NCBI RefSeq assembly: GCF_000332175.1
Contig: NZ_KB235910.1
Span: 124,001-188,000, forward strand
Source: Pseudanabaena sp. PCC 6802
Lineage (GTDB): Bacteria > Cyanobacteriota > Cyanobacteriia > Pseudanabaenales > Pseudanabaenaceae
Reading direction: 5' to 3'
DNA length: 64,000 nucleotides
Positions within the stretch are counted from its first letter, which is position 1; each line of letters begins with the position of its first letter. Shown one piece after another: positions 46,492-55,431 of the stretch. The notes beneath the pieces are model-generated. The model searched no databases and was not told the DNA's origin. It was given only the letters and a program-made list of their open reading frames with translations. Made by a program: the position numbers and the translations under genes.

Positions 46492-46580
46492 TGGCTATAA
46501 CGTTAACAAAACTGGTTTGAGATGGGGTGTGAGGTGCTGCCCAGCGCATGGGTTCCACCCCTGCACCCCGCTCTAGATTA
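46492..46580 (+). repeat. Degenerate copy of the ~100-bp palindromic element
   Basis: TGGCTATAACG at the left and GGGTTCCACCCCTGCACCCC in the middle identify it as an eroded relative of the elements at 6034 and 25570. The outer palindrome is partly lost. It fills the gap between phosphoglycerate mutase and transaldolase. Confidence 0.6.
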
Positions 46581-46618
46581 AGCACTATTAAGCAATAGAT
46601 TGACAAAGGAGCAAAAAC

Positions 46619-47797
46619 ATGGGCCAAAATCTACTAGAACAACTAAAAGAAATGACTGTCGTGGTGGCAGACACTGGCGATATCAACGCGATCGAAGCTT
46701 TTACCCCACAGGATGCTACTACTAACCCCTCCCTGATTACCGCTGCCGCCCAGATGCCGCAATATCAGGAAATTGTAGACCGCACGCTCAAACAAGCAAA
46801 GCAAGACGCAGGTGAAGGGGCGACATCAGACCAAATTGTCTCCCTGGCATTCGATCGCCTCGCCGTTGCCTTTGGCCTGCGCATCCTCAAAATTATTCCA
46901 GGTCGCGTGTCTACGGAAGTCGATGCCCGCTTGTCCTACGATACAGAAGCAACAGTTGCCAAAGCTCGCCAGTTAATCGCACAGTACGAAGCGGTTGGTG
47001 TTTCGCGCGATCGCATTCTCATCAAAATCGCCTCTACTTGGGAAGGAATTCGTGCCGCCGAAATCCTGGAGAAGGAAGGCATTCACTGTAACTTAACATT
47101 GCTATTTGGCTTGCATCAAGCGATCGCCTGCGCCGAAGCAGGCGTGACTTTGATTTCCCCCTTTGTCGGGCGCATCCTTGACTGGTACAAAAAAGAAACT
47201 GGGCGAGACAGCTATCCGCCTGCCGAGGATCCGGGCGTGCTCTCCGTCACCAACATCTACAACTATTTCAAGAAATTCGGCTATAAAACCGAAGTAATGG
47301 GAGCCAGCTTCCGCAATGCCGCAGAGATTACCGAATTGGCAGGCTGCGATCTGCTCACCATTTCCCCAGCGTTACTGGCAGAGTTGCAAGAGACAGTGGC
47401 TGAACTGCCGCGCAAGCTCGATCCAGACAAAGCCGCTCAGTCGGAGATTACCAAACTGCATATCGATAAGGAAACTTTCGATCGCATGCACGAGAGCGAT
47501 CGCATGGCATCGGACAAGCTGACGGAAGGCATTCATGGCTTTACCAATGCCTTAATTGCTTTAGAGAAATTACTCGCCGATCGCCTCAAGCTGCTCGAAG
47601 GCAATGAAACGCTCAGCCATGCAGCGGAGGATGTATTCCGCGTCTACGATCTCGATGGGGATGGCTTTATTACCCGCGAGGAGTGGTCGGGTACCGATGC
47701 CGTCTTTGATGCCCTCGACATCAATAAAGATGGCAAAATTACGCCGGAAGAGATGGCAAGTGGGATTGGTGCAGCCTTTTATTTAGCCAGCGTTTAG
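46619..47797 (+). CDS. tal: Transaldolase with C-terminal EF-hand pair
   Basis: The 392-residue protein has a class 1 transaldolase domain (residues 1-320) with the Schiff-base lysine in [11 protein letters not shown] near 136 and the NPSLI/TNP signature near the start. It moves a dihydroxyacetone unit in the pentose-phosphate pathway. The last ~60 residues hold two EF-hand loops ([12 protein letters not shown] and [12 protein letters not shown]), suggesting Ca2+ binding. EF-hand transaldolases occur in some cyanobacteria. An AAGGAG site precedes the ATG by 9 bp. Confidence 0.93.
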   Translation: MGQNLLEQLKEMTVVVADTGDINAIEAFTPQDATTNPSLITAAAQMPQYQEIVDRTLKQAKQDAGEGATSDQIVSLAFDRLAVAFGLRILKIIPGRVSTEVDARLSYDTEATVAKARQLIAQYEAVGVSRDRILIKIASTWEGIRAAEILEKEGIHCNLTLLFGLHQAIACAEAGVTLISPFVGRILDWYKKETGRDSYPPAEDPGVLSVTNIYNYFKKFGYKTEVMGASFRNAAEITELAGCDLLTISPALLAELQETVAELPRKLDPDKAAQSEITKLHIDKETFDRMHESDRMASDKLTEGIHGFTNALIALEKLLADRLKLLEGNETLSHAAEDVFRVYDLDGDGFITREEWSGTDAVFDALDINKDGKITPEEMASGIGAAFYLASV

Positions 47798-47877
47798 GAT
47801 CTCGTTCGCAAATCAAACCTCTGTAGGAGTAATTCTCTCGCGGTTGCTCCAATTCGGTTTCAGTTACCCCTTTACTT

Positions 47878-47928
47878 GAAGTCCGCGCAGGCGGACTTTG
47901 TTCGTGCAGCCGCGACTTTTAGTTGCCA
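47878..47928 (-). repeat. AGTCCGCG-type dispersed repeat, inverted copy
   Basis: GAAGTCCGCGCAGGCGGACTTT, then TCGTGCAGCCGCGACTT, matches the reverse complement of the unit at 191-233. It lies between transaldolase and the histidine-phosphatase gene, in the leader of the latter. Confidence 0.65.
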
Positions 47929-47962
47929 GGGCAATATTCTCTAGAGAAAAGAGACATCTCAT

Positions 47963-48601
47963 ATGAGCCTCAAGTTATACTTTCTGCGGCATGGGCAAAC
48001 AGAATTTAGCCATGCCAATGCCTATTGTGGCGATCTAGACCCAGAGTTGACCCCAGAGGGATTGCAGATGGCAAAAGCGTTTGGTGTAACTTACAAAACA
48101 ACACCCTGGGTGGCGGTTTTTGTCAGTCCCATGCGACGCACGATCGCCACCGCCAAGCCCCTATGCGATGCTATCGGCATCGAGATGCAATTGCGCGGCG
48201 GTCTGAAGGAGATATCCTATGGTAAATGGGAGGGTATGTCGCCGGAACAAGTTAATCGCGATTTTCACGACGACTACATTCGCTGGCTCGCAGAGCCAGG
48301 ATGGTACTCCCCCACTGGTGGCGAAACTGGCGTTTGCATCCAGCGTCGAGCTGCGCGGGTACTCGAAGAGATTGAGGAAACTTACAAAACGGGCAACGTG
48401 CTCGTTGTTTCTCACAAAGCCACAATCAGAATTATGCTCTGCGAACTGATGGGAATTGATGTCGGTCGTTTCCGCGATCGCATTGGTATGCCCGTCGCCT
48501 CCGTCAGTATTGTGGAAATGGCAATGCACGGGCCTTTATTGCACGTCATGGGCGATCGCACTCACCTCAGCGAGTACCTGCGCAATCTGGAAGGGACGTA
48601 A
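47963..48601 (+). CDS. Histidine phosphatase superfamily protein
   Basis: A 212-residue protein of the phosphoglycerate mutase-like superfamily: LRHGQTEF (H10 phospho-acceptor), the second arginine in SPMRRTIATA, GLKEISYGKWEG and VVSHKATIR with the second His. The group includes small-molecule phosphatases such as CobC, and the substrate is not evident. It is distinct from the dPGM gene 2 kb upstream and shorter in the central region. Confidence 0.83.
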   Translation: MSLKLYFLRHGQTEFSHANAYCGDLDPELTPEGLQMAKAFGVTYKTTPWVAVFVSPMRRTIATAKPLCDAIGIEMQLRGGLKEISYGKWEGMSPEQVNRDFHDDYIRWLAEPGWYSPTGGETGVCIQRRAARVLEEIEETYKTGNVLVVSHKATIRIMLCELMGIDVGRFRDRIGMPVASVSIVEMAMHGPLLHVMGDRTHLSEYLRNLEGT

Positions 48602-48644
48602 TCGCAATATCCTGTGGTTTAGTCAAACATTTATATACAGCACC

Positions 48645-50006
48645 ATGTCACTACCAGAAACCCTGCGCGATCGCCGCCAAAAACTCGCCAACTTATGCCC
48701 GCATCCAGTAATTCTGTGGTCGGGACAAAGCCATGCCCGCAACTTTCCCCATAACACCTATCCGTTCCGCGCCAGCAGTCACTTCCTCTACTTTGCCGGA
48801 CTACCCATCGAAAATGCGGCAATTCGCTTAGCATCCGGCAAACTGGAACTCTTTATCGACGAAAGCAGCCCTGACAGCGCCCTGTGGCATGGGGAGATGC
48901 CGCTGCGTTCGGAAATTGCCGAGGCGATCGGAGCCGATGCCGCCTTCCCTTTGTCTGAACTTGCTACAAAAACAGACTCCGCTGCCACGATCGCCGTGCA
49001 GGATAGTTCCACATATACCGAGCAGACCCAACTGCTCCATCGCGAAATCCATCCCCAAACTGCGCCTACAGGTATCGATCTAGATTTAGCATCAGCAATT
49101 GTGGCGCTCCGGCTCGCTCACGATGCTGGAGCGATCGCAGAGTTACGCAAAGCCTCAGAAGTTACAGTTGCAGCCCACAGCGCTGGTATGACCGCTACCG
49201 CCACCGCCAAGCGCGAATCGGATATTCGTGCCGCGATGGAAAGTGCCATTATGGCAGCAAATATGGCCTGCTCTTACCAAAGTATCGTCACCGTGCATGG
49301 AGAAGTGCTGCATAATAATCGCTACCACCATGTCCTCAACTCTGGCGATCTGCTCTTAGCTGATGTGGGTGCGGAAACTGAGACTGGTTGGGCAGGCGAC
49401 GTTACCCGCACCTGGCCAGTATCGGGACGATTTTCCCACAGCCAGCGAGAGATTTACGATATTGTCCTTGCCGCCCACGACACCTGTATTGCCAATGTCA
49501 AACCCGGAGTGGAATATCAGGATATCCATCTCTTAGCATGTCGCACGATCGCCTCTGGACTGGAAGATATCGGCATTCTGAAGGGCAAAATCGACGACCT
49601 CGTCGATATGGATGCCCATGCTCTATTCTTCCCACATGGCGTGGGTCATCTCCTCGGTTTGGACGTGCATGATATGGAAGATTTAGGCGACCTGGCTGGT
49701 TATGCGGCGGGGCGAGTCAGGAGCGATCGCTTTGGCCTATGTTACCTGCGCTTAAATCGCCCCTTGCAGGCAGGGATGCTGGTCACGATCGAACCCGGCT
49801 TTTATCAGGTGCCCGCCATTTTAGAAGATCGAGAGCGGCGCGATCGCTACAAGGATGTCGTTAATTGGGAGCGTCTAGCCCAATTTGCTGACGTGCGCGG
49901 CATTCGCATTGAGGACGACGTACTGGTAACCGACACTGACTGCGAAGTCCTGACCGTAGCGTTGCCAACCGATCCAGATCTCATCGAGCAAAAATTGGCA
50001 GCTTAA
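48645..50006 (+). CDS. Xaa-Pro aminopeptidase (aminopeptidase P family, M24B)
   Basis: A 453-residue metallopeptidase that removes N-terminal residues preceding proline. The N-terminal creatinase-like domain ends near residue 160. The pita-bread domain carries the dimetal ligands: Asp in LLADVGAETETG and GDVTRTWPV, His in HGVGHLLGLDVHD, Glu in VTIEPGFY and IRIEDDVLVT. The start at 48645 (MSLPETLRDRR) is chosen; upstream in-frame codons run into the preceding gene. Confidence 0.9.
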   Translation: MSLPETLRDRRQKLANLCPHPVILWSGQSHARNFPHNTYPFRASSHFLYFAGLPIENAAIRLASGKLELFIDESSPDSALWHGEMPLRSEIAEAIGADAAFPLSELATKTDSAATIAVQDSSTYTEQTQLLHREIHPQTAPTGIDLDLASAIVALRLAHDAGAIAELRKASEVTVAAHSAGMTATATAKRESDIRAAMESAIMAANMACSYQSIVTVHGEVLHNNRYHHVLNSGDLLLADVGAETETGWAGDVTRTWPVSGRFSHSQREIYDIVLAAHDTCIANVKPGVEYQDIHLLACRTIASGLEDIGILKGKIDDLVDMDAHALFFPHGVGHLLGLDVHDMEDLGDLAGYAAGRVRSDRFGLCYLRLNRPLQAGMLVTIEPGFYQVPAILEDRERRDRYKDVVNWERLAQFADVRGIRIEDDVLVTDTDCEVLTVALPTDPDLIEQKLAA

Positions 50007-50100
50007 ATTGGCAGGTTCGCTAAAGTTCGAGTACAATTAGTGCGAGCTTATGGTACAAAATTAACCAATTGAGCCATGTCTATGCTAAGGAGTTGAAATT

Positions 50101-50508
50101 ATGTGTGTAGGATGCCTTATTACATCAGCAATTTTAGCGTTTAGCCCCGTGCAAACTGGTACAGCCCCCCAGCAACCCCAGGCTAACCTGACGCAACAAA
50201 GACAGATCGCGATCGCGCGGGTAATTAAGCAACTCCCAGCATCAAACGATGTCAAGCTGCTACGCGAAGGTTTGGAGTCAATTCAAGGGCAATTATCCGT
50301 CGCGATCGACGACAACGAAGCCCAGCAAATCCTCAAAACTGAGGTTGCAAGCCTCTCGCAAAGAATTACAGCCGATTCCAATGGCAAATTCATGTTTGAG
50401 ACCCTGGATCGAATCATCACCGAAGACGACACTCCATCCCTGTGGCAGCAGAAATCACTATCAAACCAGAAAGCCCCGAGCTTTCAATGGGGTTGGCTAA
50501 AACATTAA
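50101..50508 (+). CDS. Small secreted-type protein of unknown function
   Basis: A 135-residue protein with a short hydrophobic N-terminus (CLITSAILAFSPVQ) and a Gln-rich beginning (APQQPQANLTQQRQ), then a helical region. It is GC-matched to neighbours and has a plausible AAGGAG site 8 bp before the ATG. I know no family for it. Secretion is possible but the leader is weak. Confidence 0.5.
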   Translation: MCVGCLITSAILAFSPVQTGTAPQQPQANLTQQRQIAIARVIKQLPASNDVKLLREGLESIQGQLSVAIDDNEAQQILKTEVASLSQRITADSNGKFMFETLDRIITEDDTPSLWQQKSLSNQKAPSFQWGWLKH

Positions 50509-50553
50509 GGGATCCGCAATTAAATAACCTACCACGATCGGGAATGCGCCTCT

Positions 50554-50581
50554 GTAAGGGCGAACGGCCGTTCGCCCTTAC
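50554..50581. repeat. Palindrome GTAAGGGCGAAC..GTTCGCCCTTAC
   Basis: A perfect palindrome of 14-bp arms meeting at CGGCCG, related to the hairpin at 24074. It lies between converging genes and may double as a terminator. Confidence 0.75.
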
Positions 50582-50610
50582 GATTGTTATCCTATCAACC
50601 TGCAACTCCC

Positions 50611-51426
50611 TTAAGGGATTTCTCCTCTCTCAGACAGATGGCGCTTGGCAGCTTGCCACAGGCTTTCCATTTCTGCCAGCGTATGCTCGCTCAGAGGTTT
50701 GTTAGCAAAACTTTCCATATGTTCGATGCGAGCAATAAATCTCTGGTTCGTACTGTGTAACGCCTCAGTAGGATCGAGATCGTACCACCGTGCAATGTTA
50801 ATTATGGTGAACAGGAGATCGCCCAATTCGGCTTGCTGCCGTGCTTTATCCTCATACGATAGAGCATGACGAAACTCGCCCAGTTCTTCCTGAAATTTAT
50901 CCCAAACTCCATCGATATTATCCCACTCAAATCCCTGCGCTGCCGCCTTTTGGGAGATTTTCATCCCTGCCATCAGCGGCGGTAAACTGCGCCCGTAGCG
51001 GTTCAGCTTCCGACTCAACTTCTGCGCTTCGGCTGGATCTTCTCCCTTTTCGGCTGCTTTAATCCGTTCCCAATTGCGATGGACTTCATCCATATTTTCT
51101 ACGTTCAGATCGCCAAAGACGTGAGGATGCCGACGAACCAGCTTCTGCGCGATACCTTCAGCTACCTCCGCGATCGTAAACTGGCCGCGATCGCTGGCTA
51201 CTTGAGACTGCAACACTACCTGCAAAAGCAAATCGCCTAATTCTTCTGCGATCGCGCTGGTATTGCCGCTGCGAATGGCAGCCACAGTCTCGTAGGCTTC
51301 TTCAATGATATAAGGAATCAACGTTTCGGGTGTCTGTGCCAGATCCCAAGGGCATCCGCCTTCAGGCGATCTCAGCTTTGCCACCACATCCAGCAAATGT
51401 TGCAGAGCAGATAATTTGTCGTCCAT
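50611..51426 (-). CDS. mazG: Nucleoside triphosphate pyrophosphohydrolase MazG
   Basis: The 271-residue enzyme hydrolyses NTPs to NMP and pyrophosphate. Two MazG repeats carry the metal-binding Glu/Asp clusters: EEAYETVAAIRSG with EELGDLLLQVV, and QEELGEFRHAL with AELGDLLFTIINI. The length is usual for the two-domain type and the order is complete. It stands alone between convergent and divergent neighbours. Confidence 0.93.
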   Translation of the reverse strand: MDDKLSALQHLLDVVAKLRSPEGGCPWDLAQTPETLIPYIIEEAYETVAAIRSGNTSAIAEELGDLLLQVVLQSQVASDRGQFTIAEVAEGIAQKLVRRHPHVFGDLNVENMDEVHRNWERIKAAEKGEDPAEAQKLSRKLNRYGRSLPPLMAGMKISQKAAAQGFEWDNIDGVWDKFQEELGEFRHALSYEDKARQQAELGDLLFTIINIARWYDLDPTEALHSTNQRFIARIEHMESFANKPLSEHTLAEMESLWQAAKRHLSERGEIP

Positions 51427-51582
51427 GAGTGAATGGCACTTAAATAAGCAAAGGACATAGATAAAAAGTCTTCAAAGCCCGATCTAGATAGCTCGAAAGC
51501 TTAAAGACCCCAAAATCTATGACTAATCATAAGCCCAACTAGATGGAAATGCTCAAACAAAAATTTGAGCAGACTATTAGGA

Positions 51583-52701
51583 CTACTCTCTTAAATCTCT
51601 GGGGCGGTTATCAACTGGCCAATAGCGTAAATAACCTCGCCCAACGATATTCTCTGCAGGTAAAAAGCCCCAAATATGAGAGTCAAGGCTATTGTTGCGA
51701 TTATCGCCCATCACCCAGTAGCGATCTGGCGGCACGGTAAAGCTGGGTTTACCACTAACCTGGACAATCTGCTCCGGCTGAAAGCATTGCACGCAGTCAT
51801 TTGAACCTTTCGTAGGTAGATTGTAGTTTGTCGGTTCCTTAACGTATGGTTCGCTCAGTGCTTGCCCGTTGATAAATACCTTCCCATCTTGAATGCTAAG
51901 GCGATCGCCCGGCATCCCAATTATTCGTTTTACAAAGACCGTTTTAGGGTCACTTGTCACAGGGTTAGCAGGTGGATTAAATGCTATTATTTCAGTCCGC
52001 AATGGTTTTCGCAGGCGATATGAGATCTTATCAATTAGAAGGCGATCGTCTGCCTGCAATGTTGGCTCCATCGAACTAGCAGGTATGTATCGAGGTTCAA
52101 CAACAAACGCTCTAGTAGCTGCACTCAGTAGTGTAAATGCGAGCAGTACTATCAAATAGACACTTAGGAAAATTAAAATTAATTTTTTCGATGATTCTCG
52201 GCGAGTGGGTGCAGATATGTAGGCATGATAGGAAACGACAGTACCAAATACGATTTCAAGTAATCCTACAAAAAAATCTGACGAACTCAATAGAACAATC
52301 CATAGAGCAATTAATCCAGCTCCAACAACCCACTGCCGCAAATAGATATGCCCAATTCCAGGAATAATTCTAGACAGGAAAGCTGCTAACCAGGGATCTT
52401 TATTACTGCGTCTAAGTTGCTCGAAATCAGTATCGTTGCTCTCCCTAGCAGATTTGTGGGCATCAAACAAATTCCAAATACTAAAGCCTATAGAGAGCAA
52501 CCCTAAATTGAGCGCCAGGATGGAATTACCCTGAGGACTCAGTAAAGCCCAAAAAGCTGATATAAGCAGTGCCAGTGCCAGACCTATAAAAATCCATCCC
52601 TTAAGTGCTTTGCCTGCATATATTTGCCCGATACCCGGAAAAATTCCCGATAGGCTTACCACAAGCCAGGGTTCTTTGCTAGTAGGTAGGTCGGTATTCA
52701 T
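51583..52701 (-). CDS. lepB: Signal peptidase I with an N-terminal multi-span extension
   Basis: The 372-residue protein has a C-terminal LepB domain with catalytic S210 (PASSMEPTL) and K258 (VFVKRIIGMPGD), cleaving signal peptides on the outer face. Residues 1-180 are an unusual extension with about five hydrophobic segments and two internal repeats, GIFPGIGQIYAG (19-30) and RIIPGIGHIYLR (111-122). The PGxGQ-type motif recalls DUF5683/TM2-like modules. Ordinary LepB has only one or two spans. This type occurs in some cyanobacteria. Confidence 0.9.
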   Translation of the reverse strand: MNTDLPTSKEPWLVVSLSGIFPGIGQIYAGKALKGWIFIGLALALLISAFWALLSPQGNSILALNLGLLSIGFSIWNLFDAHKSARESNDTDFEQLRRSNKDPWLAAFLSRIIPGIGHIYLRQWVVGAGLIALWIVLLSSSDFFVGLLEIVFGTVVSYHAYISAPTRRESSKKLILIFLSVYLIVLLAFTLLSAATRAFVVEPRYIPASSMEPTLQADDRLLIDKISYRLRKPLRTEIIAFNPPANPVTSDPKTVFVKRIIGMPGDRLSIQDGKVFINGQALSEPYVKEPTNYNLPTKGSNDCVQCFQPEQIVQVSGKPSFTVPPDRYWVMGDNRNNSLDSHIWGFLPAENIVGRGYLRYWPVDNRPRDLRE

Positions 52702-52740
52702 AATAGGTGGAAGATTTTGCGCTTCAACGAACGTCCGAAT

Positions 52741-52863
52741 TCACTGACGACGGCGATCGCGGCGCGTTAAGTAAGTCAGATAGCCAACTCCAACTGTAAC
52801 AGAAACGAGAAGAACGAAGGCTATCCATGTAATAGCTGTAATGGTAATGTCGTATCCTGACAT
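52741..52863 (-). CDS. 40-residue single-span membrane protein next to petN
   Basis: An open frame from ATG (52863) to TGA (52741) with a clear membrane span (ITWIAFVLLVSVTVGVGYLTYL) and a strongly basic tail ending RRDRRRQ. It is 32 bp downstream of petN on the same strand, and such size and tail resemble small subunits of photosynthetic complexes. The pattern is reminiscent of NdhP, a small NDH-1 subunit, but I cannot confirm this. Other candidates are uncharacterised PSII or b6f-associated peptides. Confidence 0.6.
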   Translation of the reverse strand: MSGYDITITAITWIAFVLLVSVTVGVGYLTYLTRRDRRRQ

Positions 52864-52895
52864 TTTTCTTAGTTTTTTACTTAACTATGTCAATA

Positions 52896-52985
52896 CTACA
52901 AACCGTTACGTCCCCACACCACAAAGGCGATCGACAGCGTAAACATGCCTAGTAATGCCACCCAACCAAATGTCAAAATATCCAT
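52896..52985 (-). CDS. petN: Cytochrome b6f complex subunit PetN
   Basis: A 29-residue single-span protein: [20 protein letters not shown] then FVVWGRNGL. The VVWGRNG ending is diagnostic of PetN (Ycf6), essential for assembly of the b6f complex. The frame runs from ATG at 52985 to TAG at 52896. It is followed by a small basic membrane protein gene. Confidence 0.95.
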   Translation of the reverse strand: MDILTFGWVALLGMFTLSIAFVVWGRNGL

Positions 52986-53074
52986 ATGCTACGTTTTACA
53001 AAAATTGATTAATTTCCATAAATAATAATACGACACTATATACCTACCTAATACGCCGTCTACCTAATCGACCC

Positions 53075-53398
53075 ATGCCGCTTAAAATTATTGACAGCTA
53101 TGACGCTAGTTTTGAGCTAGATCCGGATGCCAAAACTGCCCTTTTTGCTCTATTAACAGGCACGGCTTTTTTGAGCCAGATCGCCGAGCAGTTGCAGTGT
53201 GCCAAAGTCGAATTTATGGAATTGGTGTTTCAGCCGGTGCCCTACACCACATCTGCACCCAAGGGGATGCCGCCGGAGTTCGAGCAGTATCATGACTCCC
53301 CTCACCATGCCATTATCAACGTGCCGCCTAATTTTATGTTCAAGGCTAAGGTGTTTAAACCCAGCCGCCTCTGCGCTATATATCGCAAGATCTTTTAG
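53075..53398 (+). CDS. Conserved-looking protein of unknown function
   Basis: A 107-residue soluble protein beginning MPLKIIDSYDASFELDPDAK. No catalytic motif or membrane segment is evident. It contains several Pro-rich turns (FQPVPYTTSAPKGMPPEFEQYHDSPHH). The frame is clean and divergent from petN, with a dispersed repeat following the stop. The family is not recognised. Confidence 0.6.
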   Translation: MPLKIIDSYDASFELDPDAKTALFALLTGTAFLSQIAEQLQCAKVEFMELVFQPVPYTTSAPKGMPPEFEQYHDSPHHAIINVPPNFMFKAKVFKPSRLCAIYRKIF

Positions 53399-53409
53399 CC
53401 AAAATCTCT

Positions 53410-53477
53410 GTAGGGGGCAGGTTTTGCCAAAGTCTATTGGCAAGAACTGATTAAACCTCATCCAAACCTGCCTCTAC
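53410..53477 (+). repeat. GGGGCAGGTTTTGCC..CCAAACCTGCC inverted repeat
   Basis: Related to the 25677-25736 repeat by its terminal arms GGGGCAGGTTTTGCC and CCAAACCTGCC, with a different centre. It lies between the 107-residue gene and the membrane-protein gene. Confidence 0.6.
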
Positions 53478-53543
53478 CTCAGAAAATTACATCTTATTTT
53501 CAAGAACGATCCTTTATAGTTCGTTTAACATGCAGGTAATTTA

Positions 53544-55424
53544 ATGCTCAAACGGATTCAGCAATATCGCGAGGTTTGGTTGCCGGTTGTTTTTTGCCTA
53601 GCGATTTTCCCAGCCTGCCTATTGGGGTTTCTGATTGTCAAATACAGCGTTAACGTCCCGTTTCAAGATCAGTGGGCGATCGCGAGATTATTACCGAAAT
53701 GGGTCGAGGGTACTCTTTCCTTTAGCGACCTGATTGCCCAACATAACGAGAGCCGCAAGTTTTTTCCGCGCCTGATTTTTCTCACCCTGGCGCAGTTTAC
53801 CCACTGGGACTCGCGCTACGAGATGCTGGTTTCGTTTCTCCTGGCTTGTCTGGTGGCGGTTAATATTTATCGTCTCAATCGACTCACTATTGGTGGTAGT
53901 GCCGTACAAGGATTGTTGCTAGCAGCGATCGCTAATCTAATCATTTTCTCGCCCGTGCAATGGGATAACTGGTTGTGGGGCATTCAGGTAGTGGTATTTA
54001 TGCCCATTGCCTGTATCACCACCGCCATTTCGGTTTGCTATTCCCAACTCAAACTCAACACCAAATTTGGCATTTGCCTGGGTTTAGCCATTGTCAGCAT
54101 GTACTCCTATGCCAATGGCATCCTGTACTGGTTGGTAGTGTTTCCCGTTCTCTTCCCAACATGGCGCGATTGGCTTGCCCATCGGCGATTGGTCGTAGTC
54201 TGGTGGATCGGTTTTGCGATCGCCTGCGCGATCTATTTCTACAATTACCAAAAGCCAGCCCAAACCCCCAGTTTTGCCTATGCTTTGACACATCCCATCG
54301 CAGCGGTCCATTATTTCCTCGCCTTCCTCGGCAATCCATTAGGATATGGTGGTGTTTTACCACTGGTTCTGCAATCGTCCATTGTTGGATTATTGCTACT
54401 ATTGTTAGCTGGGGGCATCTGCCTGTATTTCACCAAACATCCCAAGTTAATCTATCCCAACCGTGGCTGGTTGAGCTTGGGAGCCTATTCATTACTGAGC
54501 GCCTCGATTACTACGCTCGGTCGAGTTGGTTTTGGCATCGAGCAGGCTACGTCATCGCGATACACGACCTTTTCGTTGTATTTCTTGGTGGCATTGATAC
54601 ATTTGGGTTGGGGGGCAGGGGTTGGAGGTTGGAGGTTGGGCGGGGGATCCCGCAGGAGTTTAGCATTTGTCTGTCAATCTCCTCATCAAACGCAAGAATT
54701 CCTGACAAACGCTAAACCCTTACTGGACGGGAGTGGGGGCGGTTGGGAGTGGGGGCGGTTGGGAGATTGGCGGCGATTTTCGAAGGTGGCGATCTCGGCT
54801 GGAATAAGCATTCTCTTACTTCTGCATAGTCAAACTTTCATCTATTCCGTGCAGATGATGGGATACACCAGAACCAGCCGCTTGCAAGGGAAAGCGTGCT
54901 TGCTTTTAATTAACAATTTCGTGCAAGAGGATTGTCTCAGAGAGAAAGTGAGTCCCCGCCTATCTGTGGTGCAGGAGCGCGTACACCAGATCGATAAATA
55001 TGGATTCTTGAAACCACCTTTACTCACTACAAAAGTTGCAGAGGATATCAGTGGAGATAGTTCTGAGAATGCAAATAAATACGGCTACTTTGACAGTCTG
55101 CATCGAAACTCAGATGGGAGCTATACGGCGATCGGTTGGGCGATATTACCGCAAAAGCGATCGCCAGCAGATGCCTTAATTCTGACCTACACGGATGCAA
55201 ATAACAAATCGATTATGTTTGCTGTGGCAGATAACCAATTCCCCAGGGATGACATAGCTAAAGCCTATGGCAACTCTGACTACCGCAATTCTGGCTGGTT
55301 AGGAAAGATTGCGAAAGATAAATTACCAACAGGAAAAGTGCAGATTAGCGCCTGGGCATTTGATACGGATACGGGCAAAGCATTCCGACTCAGCGGCGAT
55401 CAATATGCGATACGCCTGCCCTAA
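53544..55424 (+). CDS. Polytopic membrane protein with in-frame repeat insertion
   Basis: The 626-residue protein has about ten membrane spans in residues 1-355 (for example VFCLAIFPACLLGFLIV and WWIGFAIACAIYF), in the style of glycosyltransferase-type or polymerase-like membrane proteins, and a soluble C-terminal domain (from about 440). I do not recognise the family. Between the last two spans a Gly/Trp/Arg-rich segment (about residues 353-410) is encoded by repeat DNA: G-rich tandem tracts around a copy of the element at 16497. The frame is maintained, so the protein may be intact but altered. Confidence 0.7.
   Translation: MLKRIQQYREVWLPVVFCLAIFPACLLGFLIVKYSVNVPFQDQWAIARLLPKWVEGTLSFSDLIAQHNESRKFFPRLIFLTLAQFTHWDSRYEMLVSFLLACLVAVNIYRLNRLTIGGSAVQGLLLAAIANLIIFSPVQWDNWLWGIQVVVFMPIACITTAISVCYSQLKLNTKFGICLGLAIVSMYSYANGILYWLVVFPVLFPTWRDWLAHRRLVVVWWIGFAIACAIYFYNYQKPAQTPSFAYALTHPIAAVHYFLAFLGNPLGYGGVLPLVLQSSIVGLLLLLLAGGICLYFTKHPKLIYPNRGWLSLGAYSLLSASITTLGRVGFGIEQATSSRYTTFSLYFLVALIHLGWGAGVGGWRLGGGSRRSLAFVCQSPHQTQEFLTNAKPLLDGSGGGWEWGRLGDWRRFSKVAISAGISILLLLHSQTFIYSVQMMGYTRTSRLQGKACLLLINNFVQEDCLREKVSPRLSVVQERVHQIDKYGFLKPPLLTTKVAEDISGDSSENANKYGYFDSLHRNSDGSYTAIGWAILPQKRSPADALILTYTDANNKSIMFAVADNQFPRDDIAKAYGNSDYRNSGWLGKIAKDKLPTGKVQISAWAFDTDTGKAFRLSGDQYAIRLP
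54657..54719. repeat. Inverted-repeat element inside a coding sequence
   Basis: Arms GTTTAGCATTTGTCTG and CTGACAAACGCTAAACCC match those of the intergenic element at 16497-16560. It is flanked on both sides by G-rich tracts, including GGTTGGAGGTTGGAGG before it and two copies of GGGAGTGGGGGCGGTT after it (54730-54762). The whole insert keeps the host gene reading frame. Confidence 0.8.
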
Positions 55425-55431
55425 CCAGGAT

